Origin: CAZFVY01 sp964522665
GTDB taxonomy: Bacteria > Verrucomicrobiota > Verrucomicrobiia > Limisphaerales > CAZFVY01
Length of the DNA: 6,024 nt
Direction: 5' to 3'
Assembly (NCBI GenBank): GCA_964522665.1
Contig: CAZFVY010000187.1
Span: forward strand, 1 to 6,024
Shown piece by piece: positions 1-5,032 of the stretch. Below the pieces are notes generated by a model, which worked only from the letters and a program-made list of their open reading frames with translations, was not told the DNA's origin and did not search any database. Numbering within the stretch: position 1 is the stretch's first letter; the number at the start of each line of letters is the position of its first letter. The position numbers and the translations under genes are program-made.

Positions 1-54
1 AATTCGACCGGTGGGACTCTCACCCACGAGGCACCCAGCTTCACGGGCGCACAC
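1..54 (-). ncRNA. possible 5' end of a group II intron (partial, cut by window edge)
   Basis: Read on the minus strand from position 54, the sequence begins GTGTGCGCCC. This fits the GUGYG consensus that starts bacterial group II introns. About 25 bases further in, a small hairpin (arms 11-15 and 23-27) carries the loop TGAGAGT in the context GGTGAGAGTCCCACC. That resembles the GGTGNNAGTCC segment often seen in domain I of such introns. The putative 5' boundary coincides exactly with the outer edge of the palindrome at 55-216, and group IIC introns are known to insert next to stem-loops. Only 54 bases are visible, with no domain V and no reverse transcriptase, so this is a hypothesis. The same segment also loosely resembles the GGTGNRANTCC part of a cobalamin riboswitch, but the usual GGGAA before it is absent. 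Confidence 0.33.
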
Positions 55-216
55 CCTTAAAACGGCAGTTGGAACGTGCCAGATTGAGTAAGGCTTTGGA
101 GCAGAAACGGTTTGGAAAAAGTGAAGCCATACCCGCAGTGGTCTGGTGAACTTTTTCCGAAACGTTTATGCCCAAATGTTTACGCAAGATGGCGCGTTCC
201 AACTGCCGTTTTAAGG
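55..216. repeat. 162-bp imperfect palindromic (foldback/MITE-like) element
   Basis: The outermost 22 bp (55-76 and 195-216) are perfect inverted repeats, beginning CCTTAAAACGGCAG on the left and ending CTGCCGTTTTAAGG on the right. With one mismatch the arms extend to 55-81 and 190-216. Further inside, the arms remain recognisably complementary: AAACGGTTTGGAAAAAGT near 108-125 faces ACTTTTTCCGAAACGTTT near 151-168. The apex is near 135. The element could therefore fold over most of its length as DNA or RNA. It contains no credible gene. TTAA lies near both ends, inside the symmetric arms, so it could be either part of the repeat or a duplicated target. It lies between the candidate intron end and a second palindromic element with no gap on either side. 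Confidence 0.8.
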
Positions 217-455
217 ATAACTGCTCATTCGTTGCGTCGGATTGGGTCGGTGGCGAGGCGCAACGAAGGAGCATCCCCGCGCTGGGGCTGTGACTGAGGC
301 GCAACGAAGCCACCGACCCAATCCGGCGCAACCCGAAGGGCGGCAGTTCTTTTTGACGCCAGCTTCGTTGCTCCCTCCTTACAGATCCGCGCGGATAGGC
401 TCGTCGCTCGCGCCTCGCCGGCGCCAAAAATCCCTGGCCGCGAATGACCAGTTAT
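217..455. repeat. 239-bp nested palindromic element (two inverted units, each a hairpin)
   Basis: The outer ends ATAACTGCTCATTCG (217-231) and CGAATGACCAGTTAT (441-455) are inverted with one mismatch. Internal pairs keep the same centre near 336: GGCGAGGCGC at 252-261 faces GCGCCTCGCC at 410-419, and GCAACGAAG at 301-309 faces CTTCGTTGC at 363-371. Each half is also a hairpin of its own. The left half has 24-bp arms 231-254 and 309-332 with one mismatch, and a small inner stem CCCC/GGGG at 275-287. The right half has arms 350-360 and 420-430 with one mismatch, and the perfect palindrome ATCCGCGCGGAT at 385-396. GAGGCGCAACGAAG also occurs twice directly (255-268 and 296-309). No gene is supported here. 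It lies just downstream of the glycosyltransferase stop codon and could act as a transcript 3' structure, but no U-tract is present. Confidence 0.75.
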
Positions 456-479
456 TTATGAGACACTACACTTAGTGAA

Positions 480-1772
480 TTAGGAGACCGGCCGACAAAC
501 CCTTTGTCGGCTCACAAACGCCGCCTCGATCAATTCCGCCGCGCGCGCCGCGCCGTCGGCGGGACGAATCTCCGCCGCGAAGGTCGCGGCCCGCTCGCGG
601 TACGACGGCGTCGCCAGGACGTGATCAATCAATGCCCGCAGCCGGGTCGCCGTGACCGCCTTGACTGGAATGAATACGCCCAGCCCGAGATGGGCAAGCC
701 GGGCGGCGACGCCGGGCTGATCGTTTGTGATCGGCAAAACGACCAGCGGCAGCCCTTCACGGAGCGATTCCAGCGTCGTGTTCAGTCCCCCGTGAGTAAT
801 GACCAAACTTGCGCGTTTCAGGAGCGCCTGCTGCGGGGCGTAGCCGACGACCAGCGGCCCTCCGGGCAAATCCGTCGGAATGGAGGCCGACTTATTTCCG
901 AGGGCCAAAACCAACTGCGCCTCCCGCCCGACGCAGGCCTCCGCGATCACGCGAAAAACCTGGCGCTGCCTATTCTGTAGCGTTCCCAGCGAAGCGTAGA
1001 TCAGCGGCCGGCCGTCCAGCTTCTCCCACGGAAAATCCGGCGCCTCTCCGCTCACCGATTCCACCCAAGGACTCGTGTAGTGAAAATAAGGCGGTAGATG
1101 CTGTCGCGGAAAATCGAAACGGGCCGGCTGTTGGGCCACCTGCACCAAACTGGGCGGCAGGACGTTGATGTGATTCATCTTCATCAGCCCCAATCTGTGC
1201 CGGCGCCGATACGGCGAAACGACCCGCAGCAACGGGATGCCTGTCGAGTTGTGGATCGCGTAACCAACCAGGTTCCGTACGTGGCAAGCCAACGATCGCC
1301 CGTATCGCCATGGAAAAATCGGCGGCGGAACGCCGGATTCGCAGTGAAAAGGCAAAGCGCAGCAGGCGACCGCCAGCGGCAAATCGATTACTTCGCAGAC
1401 CCCCTCGGCACCGATGCAGGTCTGGTCCATCACCAAACCATCGAAGCGTTCCCGCGCCGCCAGGGACGGCAGATCTTTGATGATCCCGCGCGCCAGCCGC
1501 GCTATCCACCTTCCGGCGTATCGCCCCGCCGTCAACCCGCTTAACTCGCCCATGCGGAGAGTCGTTCGTTCCCAGTCTCCGAGCGGGAATTCGGTTTGGG
1601 CGATCGGAATGTATTCCAGCCCCTCCCCGCGCGCGCGGCCCTCCGCGTCGGGCGGCGAGAGAAAGGCGACCCGGTGGCCGCGACGCTGGAGCGCCCGAGC
1701 CAACACCGTGCCGGGATTCAGGTGACCGATGAACGGCGGGACGAGTACCGCGTAATATCCCATGCGTGGCAA
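480..1772 (-). CDS. GT1/UGT-type glycosyltransferase, CrtX-like
   Basis: The gene encodes a GT-B fold glycosyltransferase of about 430 residues, the usual length for the MGT/UGT-like GT1 family. The N-terminal motif GHLNP (residues 16-20) supplies the likely catalytic His17. The segment FHCESGVPPPIFPW (142-155) resembles the acceptor-side signature of zeaxanthin glucosyltransferases (CrtX). The C-terminal nucleotide-sugar site is intact: YASLGT (259-264), then THGGLNTTLE (326-335), then PITNDQPG (347-354), where D351-Q352 correspond to the sugar-contacting pair. It probably transfers a hexose from a UDP-sugar to a small hydrophobic acceptor such as a carotenoid or other lipid. The acceptor is inferred, and no carotenoid genes are visible nearby. 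The start shown is TTG at 1772, with GGAG nine bases upstream (1785-1782). ATG at 1763 gives MGYYAVLVPP and is an equally plausible start. The gene stands alone, with palindromic repeats on both sides. Confidence 0.93.
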   Translation of the reverse strand: MPRMGYYAVLVPPFIGHLNPGTVLARALQRRGHRVAFLSPPDAEGRARGEGLEYIPIAQTEFPLGDWERTTLRMGELSGLTAGRYAGRWIARLARGIIKDLPSLAARERFDGLVMDQTCIGAEGVCEVIDLPLAVACCALPFHCESGVPPPIFPWRYGRSLACHVRNLVGYAIHNSTGIPLLRVVSPYRRRHRLGLMKMNHINVLPPSLVQVAQQPARFDFPRQHLPPYFHYTSPWVESVSGEAPDFPWEKLDGRPLIYASLGTLQNRQRQVFRVIAEACVGREAQLVLALGNKSASIPTDLPGGPLVVGYAPQQALLKRASLVITHGGLNTTLESLREGLPLVVLPITNDQPGVAARLAHLGLGVFIPVKAVTATRLRALIDHVLATPSYRERAATFAAEIRPADGAARAAELIEAAFVSRQRVCRPVS

Positions 1773-1914
1773 GATTCGACACTCCGGCCAACGAGGTCAA
1801 CCGCGAATACCCGACCGCGCCCAGCCGCCGATTTTCCCCAATCCCTCGCGCCACCGTGTCATACGCCACCGATCGACATAACAATCCGCCGAGCGCTCCC
1901 GAATCCCGCACAGG
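1773..1914. other. intergenic DNA between divergent genes, no clear feature
   Basis: This stretch lies upstream of the minus-strand glycosyltransferase gene and should hold its promoter. I see no convincing sigma-70 pair. TTGACC (minus strand, 1800-1795) could be a -35 box, but the hexamer 17 bases downstream (GAATCT) is a poor -10 and overlaps the start codon region. No conserved domain can be read in any frame. Confidence 0.5.
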
Positions 1915-2314
1915 GTGTGAGACAGAGCTCTTTTGCGGGACTCCGACACTTGAAGCGCACGTTGTCGGCGATTCGCTCGGTCCCAGAGGGACGACCGAGA
2001 GTAGCTCGGCGTTTCAACGCCGAGTTCCGGGCAAAGTGATTAAAAGTCCCGGAGGGACGGCTGAGATTGATCGCCCGCAGCATAAGTTCGTCCGCCAGTG
2101 CGATAGCGGCTTTGGTTTGAACGTTCCGACGTCAGCCGTCCCTCCGGACTTACATGATCACAAAGCTGACTCGGCGTTGAAACGCCGAGCTATTCTCATC
2201 GGCCCTTCCAGGGCCGCGGTCTGGCGGTTGGCGCTCCCGGGCGCCTCGTTTCCCAGAGAACGAATTCCTGCCGCCGCTGGCGATTCCGTTCGGCAGAAGA
2301 ATTCTGTCTCCCAC
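1915..2314. repeat. outer inverted repeat flanking the central nested palindrome
   Basis: GTGTGAGACAGAGCTCTTTT at 1915-1934 and the reverse complement of 2295-2314 (GTGGGAGACAGAATTCTTCT) agree at 16 of 20 positions. These diverged copies face each other around the better conserved palindrome 1980-2215, so the whole repeat-bearing region may be about 400 bp. Smaller stems lie between the flank and the core: CCGACA/TGTCGG (1943-1968) on the left, and GGCGC/GCGCC (2230-2245) on the right. A further stem, GAATTCCTGCCG facing CGGCAGAAGAATTC (2262-2304), overlaps the right flank copy. The copies are not centred exactly on the core palindrome; they are offset by about 34 bp, so insertions or deletions must be assumed. 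Confidence 0.45.
1980..2215. repeat. 236-bp palindrome built from smaller palindromes
   Basis: Three hairpin motifs in each half mirror each other around a centre near 2097. Outer: GTCCC-AGA-GGGAC (1980-1992) faces GGCCCT-TCC-AGGGCC (2201-2215). Middle: CTCGGCGTT-TC-AACGCCGAG (2005-2024) faces CTCGGCGTT-GA-AACGCCGAG (2170-2189). Inner: AGTCCCGGAGGGACGGCTGA (2045-2064) faces TCAGCCGTCCCTCCGGACT (2132-2150), differing by one base. GTGAT (2036-2040) and ATCAC (2157-2161) also face each other. Each small motif is itself self-complementary, and the two halves are inverted copies. Reading frames across it give only translated repeats such as SALKRRA and GRPSGT, so I call no gene. Motifs of this kind are, to my recollection, frequent between genes in Verrucomicrobia; that was not checked. 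It sits between divergent genes and so cannot be a shared terminator. Confidence 0.8.
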
Positions 2315-2343
2315 CCTCCCGCATATCTGCGCCAAAAAGCCGA

Positions 2344-2371
2344 TTGCTTCGGTCGCCGACGAGAGTATCAT
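2344..2371 (+). promoter_or_regulatory. candidate promoter of the pseudopilin-like gene
   Basis: TTGCTT (2344-2349) and TATCAT (2366-2371) are separated by 16 bases. The -10 matches the sigma-70 consensus at five of six positions and the -35 at three. Transcription from it would start near 2378, leaving a short leader before either candidate ATG (2394 or 2409). It lies just downstream of the palindromic repeats. The match is weak enough to occur by chance. Confidence 0.25.
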
Positions 2372-2393
2372 GAGTCCGCCAATGGCATAAGGC

Positions 2394-3188
2394 ATGCTAA
2401 TTGGCGTCATGCCAGATCGTCGTTTTCGAATCGTCCGAGCCGGTGAAACCAGGCGCAGTTCTCCGAAGCCAGGTTTTACCCTCATTGAGTTGCTCGTCGT
2501 CATCGCGATCATCGCGATCCTGGCCGCGCTACTCCTGCCGGCATTGTCGCGAGCCAAGTCCGCCGGATACTCCGCCAAGTGCAAGAGCAACCTTCACCAG
2601 ATCGCGATCGCCCTGCGGTTGTATGTGGACGACGCCGGCAAATACCCCCCTTATATCCGATTTCCCATCAATAACGACCCGGGGAATATCCTTTGGAACC
2701 GTCTTGTGCTCCCCTACGCGTCCGGTAACACGAACGTCTTTCGTTGCCCATCGAAGCGTTCGCTCACGAAGTTTGAAATTCCTTTCAAGCCAAAGGCGTT
2801 CCATTACGACCTCAACTTCGCCGGCTCAGGCCATCTGCGAGCTTTTGGCCCGCTGGGCCTTGGGCTGGGTGGCAGCATGGCTTTAATCGCCGGGCCTGAA
2901 ACGTTGATCCCGATCCCTGAATCCGCGGTCCGGGTACCAAGTGATATGGTCGCGGTCGCCGACGCAGAATTGACCGACGACGACGGTGACAATGACTACG
3001 ACGCCGCCAGTCTGCTGACCGAGTTGCCGCCCGATCGCCATACCCGCGGCGCCAATGCCGTTTTTCTTGATGGGCACGTCGAGTATTCAAAAGTCCGAGT
3101 CTGGCGACTGAGGTCCGAACACTCGATGCAACGTTGGAACACGGACAACTTGCCGCACCGCGAGGCCTGGAGCTCACTCGATTATTAG
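2394..3188 (+). CDS. type II secretion pseudopilin-like protein with H-X9-DG motif
   Basis: The 264-residue protein has a classical class III (prepilin) leader: a basic, proline-containing N-terminus, then PKPG|FTLIELLVVIAI, with predicted prepilin-peptidase cleavage after Gly27 and the conserved Glu at mature position 5 (E32). The hydrophobic helix (about 30-48) is followed by the amphipathic SRAKSAGYSAKCKSNLHQI stretch typical of G-type pseudopilins. Near the C-terminus, HTRGANAVFLDG has His216 and D226-G227 spaced exactly as in the H-X9-DG domain of prepilin-type proteins abundant in Planctomycetes and Verrucomicrobia. An acidic loop, DDDGDNDYD (195-203), could bind calcium. The protein would be membrane-inserted with an exposed globular domain; its partners are unknown and no secretion genes are in the window. 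ATG 2394 has AAGG only one base upstream, and ATG 2409 lacks a visible ribosome site, so the start is uncertain by five residues. Confidence 0.93.
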   Translation: MLIGVMPDRRFRIVRAGETRRSSPKPGFTLIELLVVIAIIAILAALLLPALSRAKSAGYSAKCKSNLHQIAIALRLYVDDAGKYPPYIRFPINNDPGNILWNRLVLPYASGNTNVFRCPSKRSLTKFEIPFKPKAFHYDLNFAGSGHLRAFGPLGLGLGGSMALIAGPETLIPIPESAVRVPSDMVAVADAELTDDDGDNDYDAASLLTELPPDRHTRGANAVFLDGHVEYSKVRVWRLRSEHSMQRWNTDNLPHREAWSSLDY

Positions 3189-3191
3189 GCG

Positions 3192-3210
3192 CGCCCGCTT
3201 CGCTCGGGCG
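3192..3210. repeat. GC-rich hairpin after the pseudopilin-like gene
   Basis: CGCCCG (3192-3197) and CGGGCG (3205-3210) form a stem with the seven-base loop CTTCGCT, beginning four bases after the TAG stop. Nearby GC/GC bases could lengthen it past a bulge. No T-run follows on the plus strand, so it is not a canonical intrinsic terminator. It may pause transcription, protect the mRNA end, or be another short dispersed palindrome. Confidence 0.4.
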
Positions 3211-3264
3211 AGCGCGTCCCCCAAGCCTTGCCATTGGACCAGCAACCGTGACAGCATTAAAGGC

Positions 3265-3876
3265 ATGAGCGTCGTCCAATCAGTCGAAGAACTGGAGACC
3301 ATCTATGGCCTGCCGCTGGAGACCTCCACCGTCAAAGAGGTGGCCTGGGTCACCCGACATTATCGCGCGTTCATCGACGCCTCGCCCTTTGCCGTGCTGG
3401 CGACGTCCGGTCCAGAAGGACTCGATTGCTCGCCGCGCGGCGACCGTCCCGGTTTCGTCCGGGTGCGCGACGACCATACTCTGTTATTGCCGGACCGCCG
3501 CGGCAACAACCGCGTCGATTCTCTGCGAAACATTGTCCGCGATCCCCGCGTCGCGCTGTTGTTCCTGATTCCTGGCGCCGGCAATACGCTCCGCGTCAAC
3601 GGTCGCGCCCACCTGACCACGGACCCCGAGTTGCTCGCCTCGTTCGCCGTGGATGGCAAGGCCCCGCGCACGGTCATCGTCCTCGCGGTCCAAGCGGTCT
3701 ATTTTCAATGCGCCCGGGCGATCGTTCGCTCCGAATTGTGGAACCCAGCGAAACATGTGGACCCGGCGACCCTCCCGAGCGCCGGCCAAATCCTCGCCAC
3801 CCTCAGCGAAAACCGCGTCGGCGGCGACGACTACGACCAAGCCTGGTGTGCCCGCGCGATGCAGACGCTCTGGTGA
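3265..3876 (+). CDS. PPOX-class FMN-dependent enzyme, DR_2398-type
   Basis: This 203-residue protein belongs to the pyridoxamine 5'-phosphate oxidase-like split-barrel flavoproteins, specifically the group named after Deinococcus DR_2398 (TIGR04025-like). Family landmarks appear in order: PFAVLATSGPEGLDCSPRGD (41-60), PGFVRV (62-67), LLLPDRRGNNRVDSLRNI (73-90), LFLIPG (99-104), LRVNGRA (109-115) and YFQCARAIVRSELW (146-159). The SPRGD and RRGNNR stretches match the expected FMN-phosphate contacts. The length is normal and the protein appears complete. It should be a cytoplasmic, probably dimeric FMN-binding oxidoreductase; the substrate is not known for the family. ATG 3265 is preceded by AAAGG only one base away, so the ribosome site is weak. 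It lies 76 bp after the pseudopilin-like gene on the same strand, and a functional link is not evident. Confidence 0.95.
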   Translation: MSVVQSVEELETIYGLPLETSTVKEVAWVTRHYRAFIDASPFAVLATSGPEGLDCSPRGDRPGFVRVRDDHTLLLPDRRGNNRVDSLRNIVRDPRVALLFLIPGAGNTLRVNGRAHLTTDPELLASFAVDGKAPRTVIVLAVQAVYFQCARAIVRSELWNPAKHVDPATLPSAGQILATLSENRVGGDDYDQAWCARAMQTLW

Positions 3877-3948
3877 GGTTGCTTTCCGCCGCTCAATAAA
3901 AGCAATTCGAAGCCGGTTTACGGGTTCTCCGGCCCAGGACTTGGAGAT
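3877..3948. terminator. convergent intergenic gap with weak stem-loops
   Basis: Two genes converge on this 72-bp gap. Two stems are possible: TTGCTTT (3879-3885) with AAAGCAA (3899-3905), and GCCGG (3912-3916) with CCGGC (3929-3933). On the minus strand the second stem is followed within a few bases by the T-rich stretch TTGCTTTTATTG, so it could terminate the minus-strand gene at 3949. Neither stem is strong, and termination is inferred mainly from the convergent layout. Confidence 0.25.
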
Positions 3949-4854
3949 TTAGAGTCTGCGCAGTCTAAAGAAAGTGGCGGACCCGCTAATCTCATTCGTG
4001 AACCAAACGCGATTGGCCTCACCTATGACGCCGTTAGTCAACGCCGTCCAGGTCGCATTTGGGTTCAACGTGCCGCTGGTTTCGAAGACAACGTTTGTCG
4101 CAGAAGCCGGCCATGAGATAACGGCCTTGGCATTCTTAAGCGAGATCGCTAGGGCTATGATGTTGGGGTCTTCCGCGGCGGGCAGCACGAAAAACATCGG
4201 GCCAAGCTCTACGTTTTCAGGGAATATCAAGAAATTCCCGTTCGGCTCTTGAAAAGCGTTCGGATCCCCCGAGTACAGGGCGACATTGACCCGGATTCTC
4301 GGGTCTCCCGGGAACGGGACGTCCGGAGAGTAGACGTATTTGACGATATCCGGCGACTCCGAGTAGTACATCCCCCCGATGACATATTCGCCGACCGGCA
4401 GCGTTACCGGCTGGTTTAGTTCCGCGATCCGCCAAGGGCCGTTAAGCGGAGCATTCGTGCCGGCCGGAATCGTAAGCGTAAGCAACGGTTGCGGCTGATA
4501 GCCCATCCATATCCCTACCTGGTGAGGATGGGCAAGTCCGTCCAGACCGTCATCATACCATCCGAAGCCAGTGACAGTGACTGCCTGTTCCAGTCTGAAG
4601 CTCCAGCCATACACGCCGTTCGTCTGGAGCGTATATTCAATGAATCCAAAAAACGTTCCAGACCCCGTCGGGTTCTGCGAAACCTGAGTCATTGGATTGA
4701 TCGAAATCGCCGGGATCGGATCGGCATACGCTCTCAAAAATTGTGTGGCGAGCGCCAAGACCACGCCCATTCGGAGCAATTTAGCCAAAGGGATGGAGTG
4801 CGACTTATTCCCCGTCACACAATGCACCGCGAAGATACCCGGTTTACTCCTCAT
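3949..4854 (-). CDS. secreted DUF4082-like protein with FFRL C-terminal module
   Basis: The 301-residue product is probably exported. A long basic N-region is followed by a hydrophobic stretch (MGVVLALATQFL, 29-40) and a likely signal-peptidase site after AYA (42-44). The core (about 67-165) contains GFGWYDDGLDG, HPHQVGIWMG, a GPWRIAEL stretch and LPVGEYVIGGMYY. This pattern resembles DUF4082, a beta-sandwich domain of extracellular proteins with no known activity. The C-terminal 65 residues form a separate module, with AVISWPASATNVVFETS, NATWTALTNG and a final ATFFRLRRL. A related ending occurs in the neighbouring gene at 5033. No catalytic motif is apparent. ATG 4854 is used here; ATG 4770 would give a much shorter N-region directly before the hydrophobic stretch and is a credible alternative. 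Neither has a clear ribosome site. No PEP-CTERM or LPXTG anchor is visible. Confidence 0.82.
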   Translation of the reverse strand: MRSKPGIFAVHCVTGNKSHSIPLAKLLRMGVVLALATQFLRAYADPIPAISINPMTQVSQNPTGSGTFFGFIEYTLQTNGVYGWSFRLEQAVTVTGFGWYDDGLDGLAHPHQVGIWMGYQPQPLLTLTIPAGTNAPLNGPWRIAELNQPVTLPVGEYVIGGMYYSESPDIVKYVYSPDVPFPGDPRIRVNVALYSGDPNAFQEPNGNFLIFPENVELGPMFFVLPAAEDPNIIALAISLKNAKAVISWPASATNVVFETSGTLNPNATWTALTNGVIGEANRVWFTNEISGSATFFRLRRL

Positions 4855-4978
4855 GCGAGTAAGCTAGCACATTACCAGGAATCGGCAAGTCCGCGCGCCT
4901 CGCCGCGTGGGCAAACATGCAGAAGATTCCGCGCGGCCTGGGAGAACGTCCGAAAGTTCCAACCACCGATCACGCGAC
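4855..4978. other. intergenic DNA upstream of the DUF4082-like gene
   Basis: This short gap should carry the promoter of the minus-strand gene starting at 4854, because the terminator at 4979-5008 would stop read-through from the gene at 5033. A minus-strand TTGCCG followed 16 bases later by TAGCTT is the best pair I can find. It is weak, and I do not call it. Confidence 0.4.
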
Positions 4979-5008
4979 AAAAAAAGGGCGCCGGACTCAC
5001 CGGCGCCC
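4979..5008 (-). terminator. rho-independent terminator of the secreted-protein gene at 5033
   Basis: On the minus strand, GGGCGCCGG and CCGGCGCCC (plus positions 5000-5008 and 4986-4994) form a perfect nine-base GC-rich stem with a five-base loop, followed at once by seven T residues (plus-strand A-run 4979-4985). It begins 24 bases after the TAA stop at 5033-5035. It has no T-run in the plus direction, so it acts on the minus strand only. It should separate transcription of this gene from the secreted-protein gene starting at 4854. Confidence 0.92.
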
Positions 5009-5032
5009 CGTGTGAAAAACCGTCGCAGAGCT

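Noticed and set aside
10..27. T-arm of a tRNA on the minus strand
   Set aside because: The seven-base loop is TGAGAGT rather than TTCGANT, and no acceptor or anticodon arm can be assembled around it.
41..427. Minus-strand 128-codon open frame over the two left palindromes
   Set aside because: It is entirely made of the inverted repeats and would start inside one element and end in the candidate intron sequence.
55..455. CRISPR array
   Set aside because: The repeats are inverted and nested, not regularly spaced direct repeats with unique spacers.
1773..1800. Sigma-70 promoter with TTGACC for the glycosyltransferase gene
   Set aside because: The -10 at the right spacing (GAATCT) is poor and would place the transcription start inside the start-codon region.
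970..1911. A 313-codon open frame on the minus strand overlapping the glycosyltransferase gene
   Set aside because: It lies in another frame of the same strand, is dominated by R, G and A from GC-rich codons and shows no domain, while the overlapped frame carries clear GT1 motifs.
1766..2446. A 226-codon plus-strand open frame across the repeat region
   Set aside because: Its peptide is translated repeat (SALKRRA, SSAFQRR) with no domain; the palindromes explain the sequence better.
2150..2590. Minus-strand open frame antisense to the pseudopilin-like gene start
   Set aside because: Half of it is the complement of the conserved prepilin leader region and the rest is repeat; no ribosome site or domain was seen.
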